Part shown: in pieces, positions 8,597-15,917 of the stretch
Layout of the letters: every line of letters begins with the position of its first letter
Numbering within the stretch: the first letter of the stretch is position 1
NCBI GenBank assembly: GCA_050011895.1
Contig: JBEKIF010000060.1
Coordinates: 1-48,931 of the forward strand
Origin: DATBGO01 sp050011895
GTDB taxonomy: Bacteria > Actinomycetota > Actinomycetes > Streptosporangiales > Streptosporangiaceae
Length of the DNA stretch: 48,931 nucleotides
Direction of reading: 5' to 3'
Translations under genes and position numbers: made by a program
Notes under the pieces: model-generated
Seen by the model: only the letters and a program-made list of their open reading frames with translations
The model's database searches: none
What the model was told of the DNA's origin: nothing

Positions 8597-8942
8597 GGAG
8601 ACTGAGCTGGCCCGCGCGGGCGATCACATCCGGCTCCGCGCCGGCGGCGGCTGGCTCATACGATCGAACATTGGTGTCCTCCTGCAGCCGGGACCGTCCC
8701 GCGGGCCGGTAGCCGCGGCCGGGGATGCGGTGGTGTCGCGCTCAACTACTAGCACGTCTAGTAGCGATGGGAGGTTCAGCAGGACAGAGCCCACCGGGTG
8801 CGACATGCATCACACTGCCCAAGGCGGCGCGGGGCGGATTTGGGCTTACGGCGCGCGATGCAGCGGCGCGTCGGGCCGTAGCCGCTCTGCGGTCGCGGGC
8901 AACGGCCGGCACGGGCATACGACGGATGACGCGCCCAGCCGC
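8597..8942. other. Non-coding stretch with an orphan operator
   Basis: No convincing gene on either strand. The only clear structure is the dyad at 8747-8763. Confidence 0.5.
8747..8763. promoter_or_regulatory. BlaI-like dyad, site 2 (orphan)
   Basis: TACTAGCACGTCTAGTA, a perfect CTACTAG/CTAGTAG inverted repeat when one flanking base is included on each side. Spacing and half-sites match the other dyads, but no gene start lies close by: the hydrolase ends 150 bases before it and YceI ends 180 bases after it. Confidence 0.45.
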
Positions 8943-9491
8943 TCACATGTCCGGTTCGACGCAAAATGAGCAGGTCATAACGATGCGGCGGCTAAGCCCG
9001 GGAATCCACTTGCTGGTTACCCACTTCGAGTCGAGGACCCAGCGGCTGGTGATGATGATGCGCGGCGGGCCGCCCGGCCGCGTGTCGCCCAGGTGCAGGT
9101 CGAGCTGGCAGGCCAGTTCGTGCTCGGTGTTCTTGACCCGCAGGCGGCCGACGGCCCGCCATCCGGCCGGGACCCAGACCAGCAACTCGGAACGGAAGCT
9201 GATCTCCGGGAAGGCCCCGGCGTCCAGGAAGCCGGGCCCGGCCAGCAGCCGGTCCAGGACCGGTGATCCAGTGCTGACCGCGCTCGTCCTGGCGGCCAGC
9301 CGCGCAGTTGAATCCTCGATCGGCTCGGTAATCAGGACCTCGCCACTAAGGGGCAGGCGTCCTCCCACGGGCTGGCCGGCGACCCACACGGCAAACGACG
9401 CATATGAATGTGCCGGAGCGATCCGCCAGCGGCCAACGGCGAGCTGCGGCTGCCTTCCTGGTAGGAGCTGAACGTCGGGCGTCGTGATCAT
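8943..9491 (-). CDS. YceI-family lipid-binding protein
   Basis: A 182-residue protein beginning VGRWRIAPAHSYASFAVWV, the YceI start motif (W-x-[IV]-D/A-x-x-H-S). Alternating strands follow (SGEVLITEPIEDSTARLAA, FPEISFRSELL, RLRVKNTEHELACQLDL), as in the lipocalin-like YceI barrel that binds isoprenoid chains. There is no export signal, so it is presumably cytoplasmic. It lies 107 bases downstream of the ABC1-kinase gene on the same strand, separated by a strong hairpin. A link to quinone or isoprenoid metabolism would suit the ABC1 (UbiB-like) neighbour; that is inference. Confidence 0.8.
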   Translation of the reverse strand: MITTPDVQLLPGRQPQLAVGRWRIAPAHSYASFAVWVAGQPVGGRLPLSGEVLITEPIEDSTARLAARTSAVSTGSPVLDRLLAGPGFLDAGAFPEISFRSELLVWVPAGWRAVGRLRVKNTEHELACQLDLHLGDTRPGGPPRIIITSRWVLDSKWVTSKWIPGLSRRIVMTCSFCVEPDM

Positions 9492-9593
9492 GGGTATCTC
9501 GTATCTCCTTCGCTTGTCGGCTCAGCCAGCCGAAGGCTTCAGGGTTAGGTGTCCTGCCCGGGTGCCCGGCAGGCTCCGGCGGGGCCGGTCTTC

Positions 9594-9627
9594 GCCGGTC
9601 ACGCCGCGCTCGCGTGGCGTGACCGGC
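9594..9627. terminator. Perfect 12-bp hairpin overlapping the ABC1-kinase stop
   Basis: GCCGGTCACGCC (9594-9605) and GGCGTGACCGGC (9616-9627) are exact reverse complements with a 10-base loop. The stop codon of the leftward ABC1 gene (9599-9601) lies inside the structure. It probably terminates or attenuates transcription before YceI. Confidence 0.65.
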
Positions 9628-11044
9628 TTCGCCATTCGGCCTCGGCTTCTCCCATCGGGGTGGAGGCCGGGCCCTGGACGAAGGGCCAGATTTCCTCGGC
9701 GATCGCGCGCCAGTCGGCGGTGGCGGACAGCTCGCCCAGTACCGCGAACAGGCCCAGGTTGATGCGCTGAAGGATCACGTAGGACTGCGGGACGGCGATG
9801 TACCCGGCTACCGGGCTGCGCAGGTCGAAGAAACGGCGCACGACCGAGGAGGCGTAGTCGCTGGTGATGGTCAGGGGTCCTGGTTCGCGGATGGTGTCGT
9901 AGAAGACGGCCAGGTGGTTGACGATCGCCTGGGTGCTGAGCGGCGCGTCCGGGCGCAGGAATCCGGTGGTCTCCAGGCTGCGGCGGAAGGCCTCGGGGTC
10001 GTGCTCGACGCATATAGTGCGGGCCATATTCAGGAGCGGCCGCAGCTCGGCCGCGGTGAAGTGCTTGACCAGCCCGAAGTCGAGGAAGGTGACCCGGCCT
10101 CCGCCGTGGAACAGGTAGTTGCCCGGGTGCGGGTCGCCGTTGAACGCGCGGACTTCGTACAGGCTGCGGAAGACGAAACGGTAGATCGTCTCGGCGGCCA
10201 GGTCGCGTTCGCGCTGGGGCCAGCTGGCGAGCTCGGCGAACCGGGCGCCGCCGGAAAGCTCGCTGGTCACCATCCTGCGGGTGGACAGCCCGCTGACGAC
10301 CGCCGGGATGTGAATGGTGGGATGGCCGTCGTAGTAGGCGGCCAGCACGCGCTGGTTGGCGGCCTCGCGGGTGTAGTCAAGTTCCTCCAGGACCCGGTCC
10401 CGCAGCTCGGTCAGCAGCGCGCCGACGTCCTGGGCCGGCGCGGTGATCCGCAGCATCCGGCGCAGCAGCGCGACGTTGCGCAGGTCGGCCGCGATGGTCT
10501 CGGCGATGCCCGGGTACTGGACCTTGACGGCGACCGCGCGGCCGTCGAGGGTGACCGCGCGATGCACCTGCCCGATCGAGGCGGCGGCGATGGGCTGCGG
10601 ATCCCAGCGGGCGAACGCCCGTTCCGGCGGGACGCCGAGCTCCTCTTCGACGACGCGCGCAGCAAGCTCTGAGCTCATCGGGGGAACGCTGTCCTGCAGC
10701 CGGGCCAGGGTGCGCCGGACCTCTGGCGACAGGCCGTCGTCGATGTAGCTGGCCATCTGCCCGATCTTCATCAGCACGCCCTTCATCGCTCCCAGGGTGG
10801 TAGCGACGTCCTCGGCGGTCTGCAGGGCGAGGTCATGGCGAAGCCGCTGCCGGTTCTCGCCAGCCGCCGCGAACAGCCGCGGCGCACTGCCCGCATATCG
10901 GACCCCGCCGCGCACGAAGAGCCGGAGCGCGGCAAGCCCGCGGTCATACCGCAGCCGTCCAAGCCGGCGGCGCAGCAGGACCAGGCTCAGAGCCGCGGTC
11001 GTGCCGCCGACCGTCACCGTGGCGAGGAGCCTCCCGGGTTTCAT
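9599..11044 (-). CDS. ABC1 atypical kinase family protein (UbiB/AarF-like)
   Basis: A 481-residue protein with the family's diagnostic KxGQ motif (MKIGQMAS, Lys93-Gln96), the Ala-rich loop AAASIGQVHRA, the lysine in VAVKVQYPG (Lys174), and the catalytic and metal motifs GDPHPGNYLF and FLDFG. N-terminal hydrophobic residues (about 5-25) may anchor it. ABC1 kinases are needed for quinone or prenyl-lipid handling. Its ATG overlaps the stop of the DUF2236 gene (ATGA), so the two are co-translated. Confidence 0.9.
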   Translation of the reverse strand: MKPGRLLATVTVGGTTAALSLVLLRRRLGRLRYDRGLAALRLFVRGGVRYAGSAPRLFAAAGENRQRLRHDLALQTAEDVATTLGAMKGVLMKIGQMASYIDDGLSPEVRRTLARLQDSVPPMSSELAARVVEEELGVPPERAFARWDPQPIAAASIGQVHRAVTLDGRAVAVKVQYPGIAETIAADLRNVALLRRMLRITAPAQDVGALLTELRDRVLEELDYTREAANQRVLAAYYDGHPTIHIPAVVSGLSTRRMVTSELSGGARFAELASWPQRERDLAAETIYRFVFRSLYEVRAFNGDPHPGNYLFHGGGRVTFLDFGLVKHFTAAELRPLLNMARTICVEHDPEAFRRSLETTGFLRPDAPLSTQAIVNHLAVFYDTIREPGPLTITSDYASSVVRRFFDLRSPVAGYIAVPQSYVILQRINLGLFAVLGELSATADWRAIAEEIWPFVQGPASTPMGEAEAEWRSRSRHASAA

Positions 11045-11502
11045 GCCGGCCGCGCTATGCGCATCCGCAGGGTGATCCGCTGCCGCGCCTCGAGCACGCC
11101 AGGCTCACCGAGGAATACGGCATCAAGGACGCCGAGCGACTGCCGGATTTCCGTCCGGCGGCCGGACGTCAGAGGCTGCGGCGCGCGGCGGCCGTACATC
11201 TCCCGCGCCCAGTCCGGGAGCACGGCGACCGCGGCGTCGGGGACATCGTGCCAGAACCCGGCGACATCCTCGTCCAGGCCCGACGGATCGAGCAGGTAGG
11301 CCATTGACTCCCTGGCCTGCGCCTGCATCAGCAGGGACCGCAGCCCTGCAACCGGCGAGGCCAGGTCAGTGCTCACCCGCCAGGTGACGCTGGCAGGCCC
11401 GAAGAGGCCATCGTCGGCGGCGTCTTCCGGCGCGCCGGACACATACGCGGCCGCCGAGCGCTCGATAAGACCGGTCGCGGCCGCATACAGATCCGCTGTC
11501 AC
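11041..11502 (-). CDS. Short DUF2236 (MpaB-like oxygenase) protein, internally deleted
   Basis: A 153-residue protein that begins like DUF2236/MpaB oxygenases (FGPASVTWRVSTDLASPVAG, then LLMQAQ) and ends like them (VLPDWAREMYGRR, LTSGRRTEIRQSL). Full members are about 280-300 residues and carry the haem-ligand His region in the middle, which is absent here. Either a compact variant or an in-frame deletion product. It is the first gene of the ABC1 group, and its stop overlaps the next start. Activity as an oxygenase is doubtful. Confidence 0.6.
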   Translation of the reverse strand: MTADLYAAATGLIERSAAAYVSGAPEDAADDGLFGPASVTWRVSTDLASPVAGLRSLLMQAQARESMAYLLDPSGLDEDVAGFWHDVPDAAVAVLPDWAREMYGRRAPQPLTSGRRTEIRQSLGVLDAVFLGEPGVLEARQRITLRMRIARPA

Positions 11503-11868
11503 CGGGACCCTCCTGACACCCGGCCGGAATCCCCAGACTCAGGGCAGCGGATGGCGGTTCTGAACGCCGTTGCGGCCATGCAAACCAGCTCCTCAGGGTT
11601 TCGTGGCGAGTCCGTCATCGTCGCCACTGTCCGATCTGAGCACCGTCCGAGCGGACCCGGCGATCCTCAGCCGACTCGTCTACTAACACGGATAGGAGTT
11701 AGTAGCTGTTCATCGCGGGCCGCTGACGATCAGGTGCTGGCGCGGGGCGGGTGAGCATGTCATGGCCGTGCGACGGCCGAATGCGGGGCGCTGGAGGCTG
11801 GTTACTCACGTCGTGCCCGGGGGCCCGGCGGCCGGTGGTGCTGGCTGCGCGAGGCAGGCGGTAGTGCC
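11503..11868. other. Promoter region of the DUF2236-ABC1 group
   Basis: No convincing coding sequence. It holds operator site 3 and, next to it, an extra half-site GTTAGTAG (11698-11705). Confidence 0.5.
11681..11697. promoter_or_regulatory. BlaI-type operator, site 3
   Basis: TACTAACACGGATAGGA matches the local consensus at 15 of 17 positions. It lies 179 bases upstream of the DUF2236 start. Confidence 0.6.
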
Positions 11869-12179
11869 CTAGCCGGCGGGGGGCGTCCCCCGCCAGTGCT
11901 CGGCCAGGATCGCCAGTCTTTGCAGGATGGCTTCCGGCGGCTCTCCCGTCGCCTCGTCGGCGCGTACCTCGGCCAGCCGGGCTACCTGCGCGTCCGCGTC
12001 GCGCGTCAGCGGCACGAACGGAAGCACCCGGCGGCCGACCTTAGCCAGGGCTATCAGCTGGGGTAGGTGACGATGGCCAGCAGCGGCGCCCGCGCCGTCC
12101 GCCCGGCCAGCCCCAGCATCCTGGAGCCCAGCGTGCCGGCGCAGGCCGCGTACGCCGCCAGCACCGCCGCGGTAGTCAC
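11869..12179 (-). pseudogene. Broken M56 protease copy, deleted and fused to the end of a neighbouring gene
   Basis: It starts at GTG 12179, overlapping the BlaI stop exactly as in the intact copy at 14734. About 40 residues match the intact M56 N-terminus (AVLAAYAACAGTLGSRMLG), then a stop occurs at 12054. In another frame KVGRRVLPFVPLTRDADAQV matches residues just after the HERAH site of the intact protein. The last part, ILQRLAILAEHWRGTPPAG, matches the end of the 15918-16283 protein. So the catalytic motif is lost and the pieces of two adjacent genes have been joined by deletion. Confidence 0.75.
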
Positions 12180-12556
12180 CGGGCCTCGCCGGCTTCAGGC
12201 TCGCGGGGCGCCCGGTCGAGCGCCTCGCGTAGCAGCGCAGCATCGTGCGGGCTCATCTGGAGCGCGAAATGCGCGAGCGCCGTGCGCCGGTCCGCGCTGG
12301 TCGCCAGCGCGTCGTTCATCAGCGCCGCGGTGTAACCAGACCGGGAGCCGGTGGGCTCATAGCGCCAGGCCCGGCCGTCCCGCTCCCGCCGCAGCCACCC
12401 CTTGCCGTGCAGATTGTCCATCACCGTCATCACAGTGGTATAGGCCAGCGCCCGGTCCTCGCGCAGATCCTCGACGATCTCCCGGACCAGCGCCGGGTGG
12501 CCCCGATCCCACAACCGGTCCATGATCACAGCTTCCAGCTCACCGAATCGTCGCAT
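12176..12556 (-). CDS. BlaI/MecI-family repressor (copy 1)
   Basis: A 126-residue winged-helix protein: LGELEAVIMDRLW-type N-terminus (here FGELEAVIMDRLWDRG), recognition helix AYTTVMTVMDNLHGKGWLRR, wing GRAWRYEPTGSR, and a C-terminal dimerisation/cleavage region. It is nearly identical through the DNA-binding core to copy 2 at 14357. Its partner protease gene downstream is broken. An operator lies 50 bases upstream (12606-12622), consistent with autorepression. It is probably still able to bind the same operators, and then could not be relieved by its own protease. Confidence 0.9.
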   Translation of the reverse strand: MRRFGELEAVIMDRLWDRGHPALVREIVEDLREDRALAYTTVMTVMDNLHGKGWLRRERDGRAWRYEPTGSRSGYTAALMNDALATSADRRTALAHFALQMSPHDAALLREALDRAPREPEAGEAR

Positions 12557-12605
12557 CCGTCACTCCCGGACATAGCCAGCCCCGGCGGCGGCGCCTGCCG
12601 CTACC

Positions 12606-12622
12606 TACTATCACGAATAGGG
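12606..12622. promoter_or_regulatory. BlaI operator, site 4 (BlaI copy 1 promoter)
   Basis: TACTATCACGAATAGGG, 50 bases upstream of the BlaI copy 1 ATG. Left half-site perfect, right half degenerate. Confidence 0.65.
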
Positions 12623-12818
12623 TAAGCCAGCGGTTCAGGCGGCAGGCCAGGTTCCTCCGCCCGGCAGCCTGCGCGGCCGGGCCGACCGGTCACCTCGCGA
12701 AGCCTCCCGTGACCTACCCTGCTCAGAAGCGGCATGTCGGCCCGGGAAGCCGCCGGAAACCCGCCGGAGTGCCGCAGGCGCCGACTGCGGCCGCCGGAGC
12801 GGCCAGGGTGAACGAATC

Positions 12819-12845
12819 ATATCTACTATCCGTGATAGTAGATAT
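12819..12845. promoter_or_regulatory. BlaI operator, site 5: perfect 12-3-12 palindrome
   Basis: Arms ATATCTACTATC (12819-12830) and GATAGTAGATAT (12834-12845) with CGT between. This is the best dyad of the set. It overlaps the ATG (12844) of the truncated sigma gene. Confidence 0.8.
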
Positions 12846-12987
12846 GACTGCCCTCACGAGTGCTCCCCACGGCGAGCTACCCGGCGACGCCGATGCCACG
12901 ATCCGCCAGCTTTACTCCCGCTACGCCGATGCCCTGCACGGCTATGTCGAGCGGTTCTGCCCGGACCGGGCGAGCGTAGTTAGTTGA
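12844..12987 (+). pseudogene. Truncated ECF sigma factor copy
   Basis: Forty-seven residues whose latter part (ATIRQLYSRYADALHGYVER then FCPDRAS) matches the first part of the intact sigma factor at 13515-14060. After residue 44 the similarity ends abruptly and a stop follows at 12985. Regions 2.2-4 are missing, so it cannot act as a sigma factor. It retains the operator over its start. Confidence 0.75.
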
Positions 12988-13047
12988 TCTTTGTTGTGCC
13001 GTGGGCGTGCCGCAGGATGCTGTCGTTTCAACCGGACGGCCCCCAGG

Positions 13048-13515
13048 TCACCGGGTGATTCGGCTGTCGACGCTGCACGGGTTGTCGGTGAATTGTTCCG
13101 GTTGCCCGGTCCTGGCGGTAGCCAGGACAGCCACGGTCAGCAGTACCCCCAGGGCAGCGGTGGCCGTGTCGGGGATCACGTAGGCAGCACGGAAGCCAGC
13201 CGCGGCGGCCTGCGGTGCCGATAGGGCACCGATCAGCAGCGCGGCCCAGCCGGACCAGCGCCGGCTGTCCCGGCATCCGCGCGCGGTCCACAGGCTCAGT
13301 GCGGCCGCGGCAAGGCCGGCCGCGACCAGCCCGATAGCCGGCCCTGCGTGCCGGGCGGCCGCCAGGACGATGCCGCACCGGGTCAGGTCCAGGGCTGCCG
13401 CGGCGATCAGCATCACGGCTATCAGGTGCCGGCCTGGCCGCAGACCCGCCGCCGGTATCGTCGTCCCGCCATCGGCGTCAGATCCCGGGACGTCCCCGGG
13501 CGGGCGGCTGGTCAT
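13048..13515 (-). CDS. Four-helix membrane protein co-transcribed with ECF sigma factor
   Basis: A 155-residue protein with about four hydrophobic segments (HLIAVMLIAAAALDLTRCGI; AGPAIGLVAAGLAAAALSL; WSGWAALLIGALSAPQAAAA; ATAALGVLLTVAVLATA) after a Pro/Gly-rich cytoplasmic start. Its ATG overlaps the sigma stop by one base (TAATG), so the two are translationally coupled. That placement is typical of a membrane anti-sigma or sensor partner, but no zinc-binding anti-sigma motif (HxxxCxxC) is seen. The family is not recognised; the anti-sigma role is only inferred from position. Confidence 0.7.
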   Translation of the reverse strand: MTSRPPGDVPGSDADGGTTIPAAGLRPGRHLIAVMLIAAAALDLTRCGIVLAAARHAGPAIGLVAAGLAAAALSLWTARGCRDSRRWSGWAALLIGALSAPQAAAAGFRAAYVIPDTATAALGVLLTVAVLATARTGQPEQFTDNPCSVDSRITR

Positions 13516-14060
13516 TATGCCGCGGTCGCGTCGCGGTCTTGCAGCTGCTGGCGGAGTGCCTGCAGCGCGTAGTGCAGCCGTGATCTGGCCGTGCCGTGCG
13601 GGATCCCGAGCTGGCGGGCGACGGTCGCGGTCGTGCCGCCGCAGTAGAAGGTTTCCACCAGCACTCGCCGGTGCGCCGGCGACAAGTGCTGCAGGGCGAC
13701 GGCAACGAGTTCCCGGTCCAAAATCTGGTCTAGCCCGGTATCGTCGCGGGCGTCCTCGGCGGGCTGCGCTTGCACGGTGACCGGACGCGCCCGCGCGGCC
13801 CGGTCAGCGTCGGTCAGCAGGTTGCGCGCGACCCGGAATAGCCACGGCCGGATAGGCCGGTCATCGGTGTACAGCTGCGCCAGGTGACGCCAGGCGCGGA
13901 TGAAGGTTTCCTGCACGATGTCATCCGCGCTCGCCCGGTCAGGACAGAACCGCTCGACGTAACCGTGCAGGGCCTCGGCATGAAGCGAGTACAGCTGGCG
14001 GACCGCTGCATCGGCGTCACAGGGTAGCTCGCTTCGGGTAGCTTTCGTGATGGCAGTCAT
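13515..14060 (-). CDS. ECF (extracytoplasmic function) RNA polymerase sigma factor
   Basis: A 181-residue sigma-70 group IV protein. Region 2 reads AVRQLYSLHAEALHGYVERF and DIVQETFIRAWRHL with RPWLFRVARNLL; region 4 reads HLSPAHRRVLVETFYCGG, then TATVARQLGIPHGTARSRLH. The frame is open further upstream, but ATG 14060 is preferred: the homologous start in the truncated copy is at the same place, and the upstream translation is just the operator. The operator at 14064-14080 ends three bases before the ATG, so repressor binding would block expression directly. It forms an operon with the membrane protein. Confidence 0.9.
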   Translation of the reverse strand: MTAITKATRSELPCDADAAVRQLYSLHAEALHGYVERFCPDRASADDIVQETFIRAWRHLAQLYTDDRPIRPWLFRVARNLLTDADRAARARPVTVQAQPAEDARDDTGLDQILDRELVAVALQHLSPAHRRVLVETFYCGGTTATVARQLGIPHGTARSRLHYALQALRQQLQDRDATAA

Positions 14061-14063
14061 AAC

Positions 14064-14080
14064 TACTAACACGGATAGTA
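14064..14080. promoter_or_regulatory. BlaI operator, site 6 (sigma factor start)
   Basis: TACTAACACGGATAGTA, a 17-bp dyad with one mismatched pair, immediately upstream of the sigma ATG at 14060. Confidence 0.75.
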
Positions 14081-14293
14081 GAAAGGTTCCGTTCACCACG
14101 GCCGCCGTCAGCGGCGGCGATGGCCCGGGCCTGCGGCAATCGGGTGGCGCCATAGCGGCGTCCTCAGCCGGCGCAACCGGGCCCCTGACCAGGTACCTAA
14201 TCTTGGGCAGGCGACGAATTGCCCGCCCGGTCTGCAACAGCGCCTTGGCGGGTGCCGGGGCGGCCGAGGGGAATTGGCTGAACGAGTCGCTTG

Positions 14294-14310
14294 CTCTGTC
14301 CGTATTAGTA
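14294..14310. promoter_or_regulatory. BlaI operator, site 7 (BlaI copy 2 promoter)
   Basis: CTCTGTCCGTATTAGTA. Its reverse complement matches the consensus at most positions. It ends 46 bases before the BlaI copy 2 ATG, mirroring site 4. Confidence 0.6.
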
Positions 14311-14356
14311 GGTAGCGGCGGGAGTACCGCGGCGAGGGCATGTCCGGGAGTCGAAG

Positions 14357-14737
14357 ATGCGTCAGCTGGGTGAGCTGGAAGCTGTGATCATGGACCGGCT
14401 GTGGGAATGGGGCAGGCCGGCGCTGGTCCGCGAGATGGTCGACGATCTGCATGATGACCGGCCGCTCGCCTACACCACCGTGATGACGGTGATGGAGAAC
14501 CTGCACCGCAAGGGGTGGCTGCGGCGGGAACGGGACGGCCGTGCTTGGCGGTACGAGCCTACCGGCTCCCGGTCGGGGTACACCGCGGCGCTGATGAACG
14601 ACGCGCTGGGCACCAGCGCTGACCGGCGGACGGCGCTCGCGCATTTCGCGCTCCAGATGAGCCCGCACGACGCTGCGCTGCTGCGCGAGGCGCTTGATCA
14701 GGCGCGCAGCCAGCCCGAGGCTGGCGGGGCGCGGTGA
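14357..14737 (+). CDS. BlaI/MecI-family repressor (copy 2)
   Basis: A 126-residue winged-helix repressor with RQLGELEAVIMDRLWEWG at the start, recognition helix AYTTVMTVMENLHRKGWLRR and wing DGRAWRYEPTGSR. It is the partner of the intact M56 protease; its stop overlaps the protease GTG (GTGA). In known BlaI/BlaR systems the protease signal leads to repressor cleavage. Operators at 14294-14310 (own promoter) and 14064-14080 (divergent sigma operon) indicate a shared 300-base control region. Confidence 0.92.
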   Translation: MRQLGELEAVIMDRLWEWGRPALVREMVDDLHDDRPLAYTTVMTVMENLHRKGWLRRERDGRAWRYEPTGSRSGYTAALMNDALGTSADRRTALAHFALQMSPHDAALLREALDQARSQPEAGGAR

Positions 14738-15696
14738 CGCCCGGGGCGGTGCTGCTGGCGTACGCGGCCTGCGTCGGCACGCTGGGCTCCCGGATGCTCG
14801 GCCGGGCCGGGTGGACGGCCCGGGCGCCGCTGCTGGCCATTGTCATCTACCTGGCCGCCGCATGGTCCGTTGTGGCCGCGCTCGCGCTGGCCGGCCTGAC
14901 GCTGGCGGTTCATGCGACCGCGCTCGGCGGAGGGCTGAGTCACCTGATCGGGGCCTGCGTGCTGCGGCTGCGCGCCACTTACGCCACCCCGGGGGGCGCT
15001 ACGGTAGCCGGGCTCGGCCTCATTCTCGCCGGCGCTGTCGCGGCCCGCACCGCGGTCACCGCCGTGACTCACCTTCGCGCCACCGGGCGGCAGGCGCTGC
15101 GGCACGCGGAAACTGCCCGGCTGGTCGGGCATCCCGATCCGGCCTTGGGGGCCGTGCTGGTGGACCACCCGCAGCCACACGCGTACTGCGTGGCCGGCCG
15201 GCACCCGACGGTGGTCCTGACCACCGGCGCGCTGCAGGCGCTGGATCCCGATCAGCTGGATGCTGTCCTGGCGCACGAGCGAGCTCACCTGGCCGGCCGC
15301 CACCACCGGCTACGGGCCATGGCCAGGATCGGCCGCCAGGTACTTCCGTTCCTGCCGCTGATGCGGGACGCCGACGCGCAGGTAGCCCGGCTGGCTGAGC
15401 TGCACGCCGATGATGCCGCCACGCGAGCCCGCGATCCCCGGCCGCTGGCCACCGCCCTGGTCCTTCTCGCCACAACCGCCAGCCCTGCGCCGGCCCTCGC
15501 CGAACCGGCCCTGGCCGCGGCTGTCACCGACACGGTCCAGCGGATACACCGGCTCCTGGATCCCGCCGAGCCGCTGGGCCGGGTACGCCGGCAGCTGCTG
15601 CGCGGCACGGCCGCCGCGCTTGCGCTGACCCCGGCGCTGCTGGCGCTGGCCCCGGCCGTGCTGGCGCTCGCGCTGGGACGGGTCCGGGGCGCCTAG
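14734..15696 (+). CDS. M56-family membrane metallopeptidase (BlaR1-like)
   Basis: A 320-residue protein with the zinc site LAHERAHLAGRH (His181, Glu182, His185). Membrane segments lie at about 4-22, 33-60, 88-110 and near the C-terminus (GTAAALALTPALLALAPAVL). It has no penicillin-binding sensor domain, like other actinobacterial short M56 proteins, so the signal is unknown. GTG start overlaps the BlaI stop. It would inactivate the BlaI repressor(s) on sensing an envelope cue. Confidence 0.9.
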   Translation: MTPGAVLLAYAACVGTLGSRMLGRAGWTARAPLLAIVIYLAAAWSVVAALALAGLTLAVHATALGGGLSHLIGACVLRLRATYATPGGATVAGLGLILAGAVAARTAVTAVTHLRATGRQALRHAETARLVGHPDPALGAVLVDHPQPHAYCVAGRHPTVVLTTGALQALDPDQLDAVLAHERAHLAGRHHRLRAMARIGRQVLPFLPLMRDADAQVARLAELHADDAATRARDPRPLATALVLLATTASPAPALAEPALAAAVTDTVQRIHRLLDPAEPLGRVRRQLLRGTAAALALTPALLALAPAVLALALGRVRGA

Positions 15697-15917
15697 CAGG
15701 CCCGGGACGACCGTCCGCCCCCGCGCCGGGCCGCGGTCGCATGCCCGTCTCCGGCCGCGCGCTGTTCTGCGCCAGGGCCGGTTCCCCGGTCAACGCGCCC
15801 TGCCAGCGCGGCCCCGGCCAGCGGCCGACGATGAACAATCCCCGGGCCACCTGCGTGTTGCCAGATATGCGCACCCATAAGCCAGAACGGCAAACCCGGC
15901 GCGCCCGGCAGGACGAT

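Noticed and set aside
8725..9471. Rightward frame opposite YceI that begins near the orphan operator
   Set aside because: YceI motifs on the other strand are clear, and the rightward peptide has no recognisable pattern.
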